Part shown: piece by piece, positions 7,579 to 16,259 of the stretch
How the letters are laid out: every line of letters starts with the position of its first letter
How positions within the stretch are numbered: position 1 is the stretch's first letter
Assembly: GCF_014655955.1 (NCBI RefSeq)
Contig: NZ_BNBO01000056.1
Location: 1 to 59,173, forward strand
Direction: 5' to 3'
DNA from: Kitasatospora indigofera
Lineage (GTDB): Bacteria; Actinomycetota; Actinomycetes; Streptomycetales; Streptomycetaceae
DNA length: 59,173 nucleotides
Made by a program: the position numbers and the translations under genes
The notes under the pieces: model-generated
Told to the model about the DNA's origin: nothing
What the model saw: only the letters and a program-made list of their open reading frames with translations
Database searches by the model: none

Positions 7579-8291
7579 TCCGCTCCCTGGCCGTGGTGGT
7601 GCCGGCCCGGGACGAGGAGGAGCTGCTCGGGGACTGCCTGGACGCCCTGCACCGGGCCACCGTGCATCCGCGCGTCCGAGGCCTGGCGGTCCGGGTGGTC
7701 GTCGTCGCCGACGCCTGCGTGGACGGCACCGCGGCCGTCGCCCGCCGGCACGGTGCGGATCTCCTGGAGCTGAGCACCGGCATCGTCGGGGCGGCCCGCG
7801 CGGCCGGCAGCGAGCACGCCCTGGGCCTCGCCCTGGCGGCCCGGCCCGGCCTGACGGCCCGGCAGGTATGGCTGGCCCACACCGACGCGGACTCCGTGGT
7901 CCCGCCGGGCTGGCTCGGGCAGCAGCTCGCGCATGCGGCCGCCGGCTGGCACGCGGTGGTGGGAACCGTCCGGGTGACCGACTGGACCGGCCACCCGGAC
8001 GGGACCGCCGCCGCCTTCCGGCAGCGCTACCGGGCCGGTCGTCCCCGGGCCGGGCATCCGCATGTCCACGGGGCCAACCTGTCGGTACGGGCCGACGCCT
8101 ACCGCGCGGCCGGCGGCTTCGAACCGCTGACCGTGGGTGAGGACCGGAGCCTGGTCACCGCGCTGGAGGTCGCCGGCCACCGGGTGAAGCGCACCACCCG
8201 GAACCCGGTCACCACCTCCGCGCGGAGCGATCCGCGCGTCCGTCAGGGGTTCGGCGACTTCCTCCAGGGCCTCGACGGCTTGACGTGCTGA
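7575..8291 (+). CDS. Glycosyltransferase family 2
   Basis: The 238-residue protein starts at GTG 7575, overlapping the methyltransferase stop. The GT-A features are VVVPARDEEELLGDCLDAL at 7-25, VVVVADACVDGTAAVA at 41-56, the DAD metal site at 104-106 (AHTDADSVVPPGWL) and GANLSVRADAYRAAGGF with downstream GEDRSLV. GT2 enzymes transfer sugars from nucleotide donors with inversion. There is no transmembrane segment, so it differs from processive NodC/chitin synthases. It is the last gene of the operon. The 105 bases to the next gene carry no clear terminator. Confidence 0.88.
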   Translation: MIRSLAVVVPARDEEELLGDCLDALHRATVHPRVRGLAVRVVVVADACVDGTAAVARRHGADLLELSTGIVGAARAAGSEHALGLALAARPGLTARQVWLAHTDADSVVPPGWLGQQLAHAAAGWHAVVGTVRVTDWTGHPDGTAAAFRQRYRAGRPRAGHPHVHGANLSVRADAYRAAGGFEPLTVGEDRSLVTALEVAGHRVKRTTRNPVTTSARSDPRVRQGFGDFLQGLDGLTC

Positions 8292-8395
8292 CCGTCGAGG
8301 CACGCGTCGGGGCGCGGCCTGCGGCGGCGGGGCCGGCTGCGCCGTCCGGCCCATCCTGGGCCGCGCGACCGCGGCGCGTCGGCCAGCGTGGATCC

Positions 8396-9307
8396 ATGGC
8401 AACTCTTGTCTCGCGCATCACCGCTGCCGCCGGTCAGGGCAGCATCGGTACCCGGGTCCTCAAGGCACTCGACGCCCTGGGGGACGCCGAAGAACTCGAC
8501 GTGGTCGCCGTGCCGTTGCAGCGCGCCGTCCAGGGCCTACCGCTCGGGCGGCTGCGCGGGGTGCTGCACGGCCGTCCTCTGGGCCATCCGCTGCACCCGG
8601 CCCTGGTCCAGCTGCCGGTCGGGGCCTGGTTGTCCGCGGCCGTCCTCGACGTCGTGCCGGGTTCGGAGCGCGCCGCGCACGTCCTGGTCGCGGTGGGAGT
8701 GGTCGGCGTGGCCCCGGCGGCCTGGACCGGCTGGGTCGACTGGGCGGAGCAGCACGAGCAGCAGATGCGTACCGGCCTGGTGCACGTCGCCTCGGTGGCG
8801 ACCGCGGTGGCACTCTACGGAGCCTCCTGGGCGGCCCGCTCGCGCGGCCGCCACCGGCTGGGCCGTGTTCTGGGCTTCGCCGGACTGACGGCTGTCGGCG
8901 GCGCAGCGGCGGTCGGCGGGCACCTCGCCCACCGGCAGTCCGCCGGGGCGAACAAGGCCGAGCCCGTCCCGCACCTGGTCGAGCCCGGTTGGCACACGCT
9001 CGGGCACGTGGGGGAATTCACCGTCGGCGCGGCGGCGCGGCGGACCATCGGTGAGGTGCCGGTGGTGGTGGTGCGGGAGGACGAGGAGGTCTTCCACGTC
9101 CTGGCCGACCGGTGCAGCCACGCCTCGGGCCCGCTCTCGGAGGGCAAGGTCGCGGACGGCTGCGTGACCTGCCCCTGGCACGGCAGTGTCTTCCGCCTGT
9201 CCGACGGCTGGAACGTGGACGGGCCCGCCACCGCGCCGCAGCCGGTCTTCGTCACCCGGACGGACGGTGACGGCAACCTCGAAGCGCGTCTGCCGGGCGC
9301 GGGCTGA
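8396..9307 (+). CDS. DUF2231-Rieske [2Fe-2S] fusion protein
   Basis: The 303-residue protein has a DUF2231-type membrane part at about 50-180 (GHPLHPALVQLPVGAWLSAA, then three further hydrophobic helices) and a C-terminal Rieske domain at 200-300. The cluster ligands are C240-S-H242 and C259-P-W-H262, the canonical CxH/CxxH pairs. It is probably a membrane-bound electron-transfer or redox-sensing protein. Similar fusions are seen in other actinomycetes. The ATG at 8396 was preferred because the earlier in-frame sequence is Arg/Ala-rich and non-conserved. Its redox partner is not evident. Confidence 0.88.
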   Translation: MATLVSRITAAAGQGSIGTRVLKALDALGDAEELDVVAVPLQRAVQGLPLGRLRGVLHGRPLGHPLHPALVQLPVGAWLSAAVLDVVPGSERAAHVLVAVGVVGVAPAAWTGWVDWAEQHEQQMRTGLVHVASVATAVALYGASWAARSRGRHRLGRVLGFAGLTAVGGAAAVGGHLAHRQSAGANKAEPVPHLVEPGWHTLGHVGEFTVGAAARRTIGEVPVVVVREDEEVFHVLADRCSHASGPLSEGKVADGCVTCPWHGSVFRLSDGWNVDGPATAPQPVFVTRTDGDGNLEARLPGAG

Positions 9308-9437
9308 ACCCGGGCGGCCCTCCGCTCCCGTCGGTGCTACTGCGAACCGGTGGCCTCCCGGACGGCCGGGTGTGCCTTCCCGGGGTTCGGGGAAGGCGTG
9401 GCCGGACCGCCTTTCCCCAACCTTTCGGGAGTACACC

Positions 9438-9974
9438 GTGGCAGGCGACGACTTCGTGATCGACGTGAGCCGGATCCGGGACGAGGCCCGGCAGAAGATG
9501 GCCGACGGCGCCGTGACCAGCACCTACGGCCTCGACACCGGGAAGGTGATCGCCGTCCTCAACGACGTGGTCGCCACCGAGGTGGTGTGCTGGCTCCGGT
9601 ACACCCGGCACGCAATCTCGGCCACCGGCATCGACCGCGCCCAGGTGGCGGCGGAGTTCACCGAGCACGCCGCCGAGGAGATGCAGCACGCCCTGCGGGC
9701 CGCCGAGCGGATCGCCCAGCTCGGCGGCGAGCCCGACTTCGACCCGGCCACCCTCGCCCAGCGCGCGCACACCGACTACACCACGCCGGACGAGAAGGAC
9801 CTCAAGGCCATGCTGGAGCACAACCTGCTGGCCGAACGCATCGTGATCTCCACCTACCAGGAGATCGCCCGCTGGCTGGGTGACCACGACCCGACCACGC
9901 GGCGCCTGATCGAATCCATCCTTGAGGAGGAGGAAGAGCACGCGGACGACCTCACCGACCTCCTCGCCGTCTGA
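9438..9974 (+). CDS. Ferritin-like / bacterioferritin-type protein
   Basis: The 178-residue protein starts at GTG 9438, 6 bases after GGGAG. It is a four-helix bundle with iron-ligand candidates E48 (ATEVVCWLRYTRH), E81-x2-H84 (EEMQH), E133 (LLAERI) and the E165-H168 region (EEEEEH), in the order expected for a ferritin-like di-iron site. It would store iron or scavenge peroxide in the cytoplasm. The upstream neighbour is an iron-sulfur Rieske protein and the downstream one DUF4235, consistent with a redox/stress cluster. Confidence 0.87.
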   Translation: MAGDDFVIDVSRIRDEARQKMADGAVTSTYGLDTGKVIAVLNDVVATEVVCWLRYTRHAISATGIDRAQVAAEFTEHAAEEMQHALRAAERIAQLGGEPDFDPATLAQRAHTDYTTPDEKDLKAMLEHNLLAERIVISTYQEIARWLGDHDPTTRRLIESILEEEEEHADDLTDLLAV

Positions 9975-10074
9975 CCCGGGCAGGCGGCTCCCGGCCGATT
10001 GGGCCGGCCGGATTCCGGACAGACGCGCAGCAGCCGCTCGGCGCGGGCGGCCCCGGTGCGCGAGGGAGGCCGCC

Positions 10075-10335
10075 ATGGTCAGGATCCTGTACAAGCCCCT
10101 CGGGCTGCTGTTCGGCGCCCTCGGCGGGATCGTCGCGGGCGCCGTTTTCAAGCGTGCGTGGGCCCTTCTGGGTCATGAGGACGACGCGCCCCGGGCCACC
10201 GACCAGGACAGGACCTGGAAGGAGGTGCTGACCGCCGCCGCGCTGCAAGGTGCGGTGTTCGCTCTGGTGAAGGCCGCGATCGACCGCGGCGGCGCGGTCG
10301 GCACCCGCCGCCTGACCGGCACCTGGCCCGACTGA
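10075..10335 (+). CDS. DUF4235 membrane protein
   Basis: An ATG behind a strong GAGGGAGG encodes 86 residues. The N terminus has YKPLGLLFGALGGIVAGAVF, a glycine-rich transmembrane hairpin half, followed by KRAWALLGHEDDAP. A second membrane segment is LTAAALQGAVFALVKAAID, ending RRLTGTWPD. This is the full DUF4235 pattern. Function is unknown; the genes usually neighbour DUF3618 and holin-X genes. A broken paralogue is at 3250-3514. Confidence 0.87.
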   Translation: MVRILYKPLGLLFGALGGIVAGAVFKRAWALLGHEDDAPRATDQDRTWKEVLTAAALQGAVFALVKAAIDRGGAVGTRRLTGTWPD

Positions 10336-10393
10336 GGCCGTACCCGCTTCGGTGAACCGCTGACGGCCGCGATCAGCGGCCCGGGAGGCGGTC

Positions 10394-11002
10394 ATGAAGG
10401 AATTCGACCGCGAAGTCGCCCACCGCAGGTCCACCGATCTGTCGCACCTCAAGGACGAGGTGGACCGGAGGAACACCGAACACGTCGACCAGGTTCGCTC
10501 CTCGGCCTCGGCCTCGGCGGAGCCCGCCGAGGCCGAGGAGCAGGACGAGGGACGAGGGGACATCCCCGGCAGAGCGGACGGTGTGACCGCACCGGAGACG
10601 GTGCGGTCACACCGCGTGCGGGGCCGGAACGGTCACACCACGAGCCGGCCCGCGACGACCGGTCGTCGCGGGCCGGCCAGAGTGTTTTCCGTGCCGTGTC
10701 CGTGCCGTGGAGCGTGGGTCGGGAAGCAGCGGTCCGTGGAGATCCGGGCAGCTCGGCGCGCCTGCACCGGACCCGGACCTTCGCCGCGGCGGTGGAGCCA
10801 GGTGGCCCGCAGCGGGTGGCCGGCCGACGTTCGGCGCGCTGACCTTCCGCGTCCAGGACTTCGTCACTCGGAATCGCAAGGGGCGTGCCGACTCACTCCC
10901 CGTGGCCCTTCTGCAGGACCTCCTTCACCTTGGCGACGGCGAATCCCCAGCCCTGCTGGAGCGTCGGCCGGCCGGGGACGGCGAGTTCCCGGGGGTTGGT
11001 GA
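10394..11002 (+). CDS. Hydrophilic hypothetical protein, true end uncertain
   Basis: The ATG at 10394 follows GGGAGGCGG. The first 60 residues are plausible coding sequence: MKEFDREVAHRRSTDLSHLK, then an acidic Ala/Glu/Ser stretch. The frame then runs without a stop through two strong hairpins (10580-10613, 10644-10677) and ends 110 bases into the opposite-strand pyruvate oxidase gene, which is unlikely. A +1 or -2 shift would stop at TGA 10582-10584 at the base of the first hairpin. The gene is therefore either frameshifted or truncated. Function unknown. Confidence 0.4.
   Translation: MKEFDREVAHRRSTDLSHLKDEVDRRNTEHVDQVRSSASASAEPAEAEEQDEGRGDIPGRADGVTAPETVRSHRVRGRNGHTTSRPATTGRRGPARVFSVPCPCRGAWVGKQRSVEIRAARRACTGPGPSPRRWSQVARSGWPADVRRADLPRPGLRHSESQGACRLTPRGPSAGPPSPWRRRIPSPAGASAGRGRRVPGGW
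10580..10613. terminator. 14-bp hairpin
   Basis: Arms 10580-10593 and 10600-10613 are perfectly complementary with loop GGAGAC. It forms the first of a tandem pair between the plus-strand small genes and the convergent pyruvate oxidase gene. Confidence 0.8.
10644..10677. terminator. 17-bp near-loopless palindrome
   Basis: Arms 10644-10660 and 10661-10677 form a perfect 34-base palindrome. Together with the preceding hairpin it is placed to stop transcripts from both converging directions. Confidence 0.8.
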
Positions 11003-12623
11003 GCACGTCCAGCAGCACCGGCCCCGGCGTGGCGAAGGCACGGCGGACGCTGTCCTGGAGTTCGGCGGGGTCGGTGACGCGAATGCCGGTGATCCCGAGA
11101 GCGGTGGCGACGGCCGCGAAGTCGGGGTTGTCCAGCTCGGTCCCGAACTCGGCCAGCCCGGTCTGTTCCTGTTCGAGCTTGACCATCCCCAGCCGGCGGT
11201 TGTCGAAGACCACGAGCTTGACCGGCAGCCGGTACTCCTTGATGGTCATGAGGTCGCCGAGCAGCATGCTCAGGCCGCCGTCGCCGCAGAACGCGACGAC
11301 CTCCCGGTCCGGTGCCCAGAGCTGGGCGCCGAGGGCCTGCGGCATGGCGTTGGCCATCGAACCCAGGTTGAAGGAACCGAGCAGGCGCCGCTGCCCGTGC
11401 AGGGTGACGAACCGGGAGAGCCAGACGGTGGCCATGCCGGTGTCGGACGTGAAGATCGCGTCGTCGCTCGCGCAGGCGTTCACCGCGGCGGCCAGCGCCT
11501 CGGGACGGACGTCGCCGCTGCGGTTGTCCAGAGCACTGCGCAGCCGTCCGAGGCCGTGCTCGTCGTGGCCGGGGTCGGCCAGGCGCCGCTGTTCGGCGCC
11601 CCAGTCCTCGAAACGCCGGCGGGCGGCGTCCAGGTGGGAACGGTCCCCGGCGACGTCCAGGTGGGGGAGCAGCGCCTGGAGGGTCGCGCCGACGTCGCCC
11701 GCAAGTCCGGTGTCGACCGGTGTCCGTCGCCCGAGGTTGCTTTCCCGGAGGTCGATCTGGACGACCTTGCAGTCGGTGGGGTACCAGTCCCGGTAGGGGA
11801 AGTCGGTGCCGAGCATGACCAGGGTGTCGCAGGAGTCGAGCGCGTGGACGGCGGCGGGGTTGCCGATCAGGCCGGTCTGGCCCACCTGGTACGGGTTCTC
11901 CCCCTCGAAGCCCTCCTTGGCCTTGAGGGTGAGGACCATCGGCGCGGCCAGCCGTTCGGCCAGGGCCATGACCGCGTCACGGGCGTCGCGTGCGCCGCGG
12001 CCGACGAGCAGGGTGACCTTGCCGCCGGCGTTGATGAGGTCGGCGGCCTCGCGGATGCCCGACTCGTCCGGGCGGGTGACGGGGTGGGCGCGGGGGAAGC
12101 GGGCGGGGCGGTCGTCGGTCGGTTCGCGGTCGCCGAGGTCACCGGGCACCGTGAGGACGGCGACTCCGTTCTCGCTGATCGCCGCTCGCACGGCGGCTTC
12201 GAGCATCCGCGGCATCTGGTCGGGGGAGGTGACGGTGTTCCGGTGGACGGCGACGTCGCGGAAGAGCAGGTCGTTGTCGACCTCCTGGAAGTAGTCGCCG
12301 CCCAGTTCGGCGAGCGGCACCTGCCCGGCGATGGCGAGGACGGGGGTGCGGCTCTTGGCGGCGTCGTAGAGGCCGTTGAGCAGGTGGACGGAGCCGGGGC
12401 CGACGGTGCCCATGCACACGCCCAGGGTCCCCGACAGCTGGGACTGGGCGCCTGCGGCGAAGGCGGCGGCCTCCTCGTGGCGGCAGCCGATCCAGTCGAT
12501 GCCCTCGGTGGAGCGGATGGCGTCGGTGAGCGGGTTCAGCGCGTCACCGACGACGCCGAACACATGGCGCACGCCGAGTTCCTGCAGGGCGTCGACGATC
12601 ACATGGGCGACGGTGCGTGCCAC
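10893..12623 (-). CDS. poxB: Pyruvate dehydrogenase (quinone) / pyruvate oxidase, PoxB type
   Basis: This 576-residue protein is a full-length thiamine-diphosphate enzyme. The N-terminal PYR domain has GVRHVFGVVGDALNPL and the catalytic glutamate region CRHEEAAAFAAGAQ near residue 50. The central domain has LLVGRGARDARDAV, and the C-terminal PP domain has the ThDP-Mg motif FCGDGGLSMLLGDL ending near VVFDNRRLGM. It converts pyruvate to acetate and CO2 and, for the PoxB class, passes electrons to membrane quinone; the PGRPTLQQGWGFAVAKVKEV tail resembles the lipid-binding C terminus. It is followed on the same strand, 66 bases upstream in coordinates terms, by the glutamate-synthase-like gene, from which it may be co-transcribed. 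Confidence 0.92.
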   Translation of the reverse strand: MARTVAHVIVDALQELGVRHVFGVVGDALNPLTDAIRSTEGIDWIGCRHEEAAAFAAGAQSQLSGTLGVCMGTVGPGSVHLLNGLYDAAKSRTPVLAIAGQVPLAELGGDYFQEVDNDLLFRDVAVHRNTVTSPDQMPRMLEAAVRAAISENGVAVLTVPGDLGDREPTDDRPARFPRAHPVTRPDESGIREAADLINAGGKVTLLVGRGARDARDAVMALAERLAAPMVLTLKAKEGFEGENPYQVGQTGLIGNPAAVHALDSCDTLVMLGTDFPYRDWYPTDCKVVQIDLRESNLGRRTPVDTGLAGDVGATLQALLPHLDVAGDRSHLDAARRRFEDWGAEQRRLADPGHDEHGLGRLRSALDNRSGDVRPEALAAAVNACASDDAIFTSDTGMATVWLSRFVTLHGQRRLLGSFNLGSMANAMPQALGAQLWAPDREVVAFCGDGGLSMLLGDLMTIKEYRLPVKLVVFDNRRLGMVKLEQEQTGLAEFGTELDNPDFAAVATALGITGIRVTDPAELQDSVRRAFATPGPVLLDVLTNPRELAVPGRPTLQQGWGFAVAKVKEVLQKGHGE

Positions 12624-12689
12624 AAGCGGGTCCTCCGGTTCGTTGCGGGGTGGAAAGGCTCGGGGAGTTCGGTCGGACGGGCGCGGCTG

Positions 12690-14273
12690 CTACACCGTGA
12701 AGTGGTCGGGATCGGCCGCGTGCCAGTCCTGGACCCACGCCTCGGGGGCGTCGTCGATCAGCTGCCCCGGGCGGAGTTCCGGGTACAGCTCGGCCCAGGA
12801 ACGGACGGTCTGCGGGTCCGTCCTCCGCTGCAGCATGTGCGGGCGCAGCTGGGAGGGTTCGTCGACGCCCATGGCGGCCATGATCTGCAGGGCGCTCTTG
12901 ACCGTTGCCTCCTGGAACCGGTGCACGCGCCGGGACTTGTCACCGACGTCCAGGGCGCGGGCCCGGCGGGCGTCCTGGGTGGTCACGCCGGTCGGGCAGG
13001 TGTTGGTGTGGCAGCGCTGCGCCTGGATGCAGCCGACGGCGAACATCATGGCGCGGGCGGCGTTGGTGTAGTCGGCCCCCTGGAGGAGCCGTTTGACCAG
13101 GTCGCTGCCGGTGGCGACCTTGCCGCTGACGCCGATCCGGATGCGGTCGCGCAGCCCGGTCCCCAACAGGGCGTTGTGGACGGTCAGCAGACCGTCGGTC
13201 AGGGGCATGCCCATGGTGTCGGCGAATTCGAGGGGGGCGGCGCCGGTGCCGCCTTCCGAGCCGTCGACGATGACGAAGTCAGGCGTGACGTCCTCCTCCA
13301 GCATGGCCTTGCAGACGGCCAGGAACTGGCGGCGGGAGCCGACGCACAGTTTGAAGCCGACCGGCTTGCCACCGGCCAGTTCACGCATCCGGGCGATGAA
13401 GCGGACGAGCTCCCGCGGGGTGGCGAAGACCTGGTGGTAGGGCGGGGAGACGACGGTTCGGCCCTGCGGCACCCCTCGGACCTCGGCGATCTCGGCGTTG
13501 ACCTTCGGGCCGGGCAGCACGCCCCCGACGCCGGGCTTGGCCCCCTGACTGAGCTTCAGGGACACGCACTTGACCTGAGGGTGGGCGGCCTTCGCGGCGA
13601 ACTCGGCCTCGTCGAAGGCGCCGTCCTTCGTCCGGCAGCCGAAGTAGCCGGTGCCGATCTCCCACACGAGGTCGCCGCCGGGCCGCAGGTGGTACTCGGA
13701 CAGGCCGCCTTCGCCCGTGTCGTGGGCGAAACCACCCAGCGCGGCGCCGGTGTTGAGAGCCAGCACCGCATTGGCCGACAGCGATCCGAAGCTCATCGCC
13801 GAGACATTGAGCAGCGCCATGTCGTACGGCTGGGTGCAGTCGGGGCCACCGATCCGCACGCGCGGCGGGTCGGAGCGCACCGCGCGCGGGGCCATCGACG
13901 GGACGAGGAACTCCTGGCCGGCCTCGTACAGGTCGAGTTCGGTGCCGAACGGCTCCTCCGCGTCGGTTCCTTTGGCCCGCTCGTACACGATGCTGCGGGT
14001 GTCACGGTCGAAGGGGCGCCCGTCGACGTTGCGCTCCACGAAGTACTGCTGCAACTCCGGGCGGATGCCCTCCAGCGCGAACCGCAGATGGCCCAGCACC
14101 GGGTAGTTCCGCAGCACGGAGTGCCGCCGCTGGAGCAGGTCCCGTACGGCCAGGAGCAGCACGGCAGCCGACGGACCGGCCGCCCACCACCACCATGACG
14201 ACACCAGCACACTCATCGCGACGGCGGCCACGGCCACGAAGCCCAGCAGGGCAACCCAGAATATTCTCAGCAC
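12690..14273 (-). CDS. FMN-binding glutamate-synthase-like protein
   Basis: From GTG 14273 the protein has 527 residues. It begins with one or two membrane segments (FWVALLGFVAVAAVAMSVLV, AAVLLLAVRDLLQ) and then a TIM-barrel FMN domain as in the large subunit of glutamate synthase: LNVSAMSFGSLSANAV, KPGVGGVLPGPKV, IVDGSEGGTGAAPLEF. The cysteines in GCIQAQRCHTNTCPTG match the [3Fe-4S] ligands. The amidotransferase domain is absent, so ammonia-dependent or non-GOGAT redox chemistry is likely; substrates are unknown. The open frame extends to 14774, but that part lacks family similarity. It lies upstream of poxB on the same strand. Confidence 0.87.
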   Translation of the reverse strand: MLRIFWVALLGFVAVAAVAMSVLVSSWWWWAAGPSAAVLLLAVRDLLQRRHSVLRNYPVLGHLRFALEGIRPELQQYFVERNVDGRPFDRDTRSIVYERAKGTDAEEPFGTELDLYEAGQEFLVPSMAPRAVRSDPPRVRIGGPDCTQPYDMALLNVSAMSFGSLSANAVLALNTGAALGGFAHDTGEGGLSEYHLRPGGDLVWEIGTGYFGCRTKDGAFDEAEFAAKAAHPQVKCVSLKLSQGAKPGVGGVLPGPKVNAEIAEVRGVPQGRTVVSPPYHQVFATPRELVRFIARMRELAGGKPVGFKLCVGSRRQFLAVCKAMLEEDVTPDFVIVDGSEGGTGAAPLEFADTMGMPLTDGLLTVHNALLGTGLRDRIRIGVSGKVATGSDLVKRLLQGADYTNAARAMMFAVGCIQAQRCHTNTCPTGVTTQDARRARALDVGDKSRRVHRFQEATVKSALQIMAAMGVDEPSQLRPHMLQRRTDPQTVRSWAELYPELRPGQLIDDAPEAWVQDWHAADPDHFTV

Positions 14274-14324
14274 AGCCCGTCGTCTGTCCCCGATCGAGCC
14301 CGTCAAGCCGGCCGGGGGCGAGAC

Positions 14325-14729
14325 GTGTATCGGACCGGCGGTGCCGTCCGGCACGGAAGCGACGAGCAGGGCCTGGGACGGCGGCCGATCGCCCGGCTCA
14401 CTGACCGTTGCCCTGTCGGCGAGGTCCGTCGAGCGCAGGGGCCACGGAGGGCGCGGGAGACGTGGTGCGCCGGCATCGAGATTGAATTGCGCCTGGGAGC
14501 CGACTCGGCCCTCCTGGCGGCGCGCGTCGACCTGCGTGAGGGCATGGACAGCGAGGAGGCGGAAGAGGTGTGCGTCCGGATCAAACGCCAGCTGCGCGAG
14601 GAGTGTCCGGCCTTCGACCAGGTGTTCCTCGACATCGTTGACGCGGACAGCGACGACCGGGATCGGGCCCGGATCCTGGAGCGGGACATCGGGCGCCTCG
14701 TGGCGGACCAGGACGGCTCGGAGGAGTGA
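14325..14729 (+). pseudogene. C-terminal fragment of a CDF cation transporter
   Basis: Residues about 48-105 of this frame (CAGIEIELRLGADSALLAAR, VDLREGMDSEEAEEVCVRIK, then CPAFDQVFLDIVDAD) match the cytoplasmic dimerisation domain at the end of cation diffusion facilitator proteins, where the usual pattern is an exposed GPD..LVAAKV strand and a final QVFLDP. The six transmembrane helices that should precede it are missing. The upstream part is non-conserved and overlaps the start of the minus-strand FMN gene. I read it as a truncated remnant; an independent small protein is possible but less likely. Confidence 0.6.
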
Positions 14730-14962
14730 CTCCAGCCCGTGGCCGCGTTTCACCGACCCCGGGCGGGCGCCCAACGGTCGCGGTGGAATCGGCGCAGCTG
14801 GGTAGCCACGTCGGTGGGGTCGGGGCAGTTGTCACCCTTCCGACGCCGCCTGCGACGGGCCCGGTCCTCACCCCGGCGAGGCTTCGGGGCCCGATCGGCG
14901 GGCCGGGGGCGGGGGCGGGACAATGGCTTCGGAGGCGGTTCCGTCCTGGTGAGGTGACGGTG

Positions 14963-15274
14963 ATGTCCCACCTGTCGATCCACGAACGTCGGGTCCTGGC
15001 CGGCATCGAACGCCGGGTCACGGCGGAGGACCCGGAGTTCGCCCGGGCCCTCGCACCTCCGGTGCCGGGGCGCGACCACACCCACCGCCGTAGGCAAGCC
15101 GCCGGGTCCGTCCTCCTCGTCGCCGTGGGCACCGCGCTGCTCCTCGCCGCACTGGCCGCGCACGGGGTCGGGGCCCTCCTGGCGGTCGCCCTTCTGGTCG
15201 GGGTGGTGCCCGGTTGCCTCTGGTTCGCCGCAGAGGCGTTCGAGCGCCGTCGTCGCTCGCGCCGATCCAGCTGA
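14963..15274 (+). CDS. DUF3040 membrane protein
   Basis: The 103-residue protein has the N-terminal motif LSIHERRVLAGIERRVTAED, which defines DUF3040, followed by two transmembrane helices (AAGSVLLVAVGTALLLAALA, GALLAVALLVGVVPGCLWF) and a basic tail. The ATG at 14963 follows GAGGTGACGG; a GTG one codon earlier is possible. DUF3040 proteins are actinomycete-specific and of unknown function. Confidence 0.82.
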   Translation: MSHLSIHERRVLAGIERRVTAEDPEFARALAPPVPGRDHTHRRRQAAGSVLLVAVGTALLLAALAAHGVGALLAVALLVGVVPGCLWFAAEAFERRRRSRRSS

Positions 15275-15564
15275 ACCCGCGGTCGGAGACCGCCGACGGT
15301 GGGAGCGGACGGTTGTCGGCCTCGCTGCCGTGGTGATCGGGGGCAGTCCACCTGAGCCGCCCCGGAGAGCTGCTCGACTGCCTGCGGGTACCGGACCGAG
15401 CGGAAGCGGCCGGCGTGCGGCCCTCGGCGGTGACGGCCCCGAACGCCCCGCCCCGACGGTCGCCGCCGAAGGCTCTTCGGAAATCCTGATTGCCCTCCCG
15501 TCCGCGGGGCAGGCGCGTGGACAGTACGGAATGTCCGAGCTTGTCGACTTCGAAGGAGACCGTT

Positions 15565-16149
15565 GTGAGCAAGGTGAAGGAGTCCATCGACGTGGACGTC
15601 CCTCTGCACGGCGTCTACAACCAGTGGACGCAGTTCGAGGAGTTTCCGCGCTTCATGGACGGAGTGGAGGAGGTCCGGCAGACGGACGACCGGCACTGCC
15701 ACTGGACCACGAAGGTCGCCGGCGCGCGCCGGGAGTTCGACACCGAGATCGTCGACCAGCTTCCCGACCAGCGGATCTCGTGGCGGACGGTGGGAGGTGA
15801 CGTGCGGCAGATGGGCGTGGTGACGTTCCAGCGCCTCGACGACTCCCGCACCCGGGTGAGCCTGGCCATGGAGTTCGAGCCGCAGGGCATGGTGGAGAAG
15901 GCCGGCGACATGCTCGGCGTCCTGGACCGGCAGGTCAAGGGCGACCTGAACCGGTTCAAGGGCTTCATCGAGGAGCAGGGCCGCGCGACCGGCGGCTGGG
16001 GCGGTCGCCTGGCACCGGACGGTGCCGGAGCTCCGGGCGGCCCGGCCGGGCGGGGTGACGCGCCGCTGCGTGAGCAGCCCCAGGCCCGGATGACCGGCGA
16101 GGGCGCGCCGCCCCGGCCGGTGGACCCGGACGACATGCGGCACGGCTGA
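15565..16149 (+). CDS. SRPBCC (START-like) family protein
   Basis: GTG 15565 follows GAAGGAG at good spacing and gives 194 residues. The SRPBCC helix-grip fold is visible: SIDVDVPLHGVYNQWTQFEE, FPRFMDGVEEVRQTDDRH, EFDTEIVDQLPDQRISWRTV and a long C-terminal helix (KAGDMLGVLDRQVKGDLNRF). The last 45 residues are Gly/Pro-rich and low complexity. Members bind hydrophobic ligands, but no ligand can be assigned. The fold is the same as in GvpZ (34879-35946), and the VYNQWTQFEEF segment resembles AYDHWTQYEDF of GvpZ. Confidence 0.85.
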   Translation: MSKVKESIDVDVPLHGVYNQWTQFEEFPRFMDGVEEVRQTDDRHCHWTTKVAGARREFDTEIVDQLPDQRISWRTVGGDVRQMGVVTFQRLDDSRTRVSLAMEFEPQGMVEKAGDMLGVLDRQVKGDLNRFKGFIEEQGRATGGWGGRLAPDGAGAPGGPAGRGDAPLREQPQARMTGEGAPPRPVDPDDMRHG

Positions 16150-16184
16150 CCACACCCGTCCCGGCCGGTCACCCGGCCTGGCCG

Positions 16185-16230
16185 CCGACCGGACGCCGGC
16201 GCCTTCGAGGCGCTCCCGGCGTCCGGTCGG
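16185..16230 (+). terminator. 15-bp terminator with nested hairpin
   Basis: Outer arms 16185-16199 and 16216-16230 are perfect over 15 bp, and the loop itself folds (CGCCT, TCG, AGGCG at 16200-16212). It begins 36 bases past the SRPBCC stop codon. Confidence 0.88.
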
Positions 16231-16259
16231 CGTGTCCCGTCCCGGAGCTGTTCTCCGTC

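Noticed and set aside
10707..14198. 1163-codon plus-strand open frame
   Set aside because: It is antisense to poxB and the FMN glutamate-synthase-like gene, which both have full family motifs; its own protein is Gly/Val/Ala-rich without motifs.
14325..14729. Intact small cation-binding protein
   Set aside because: It matches only the terminal domain of CDF transporters and lacks a convincing start and ribosome binding site, so a fragment is more likely.
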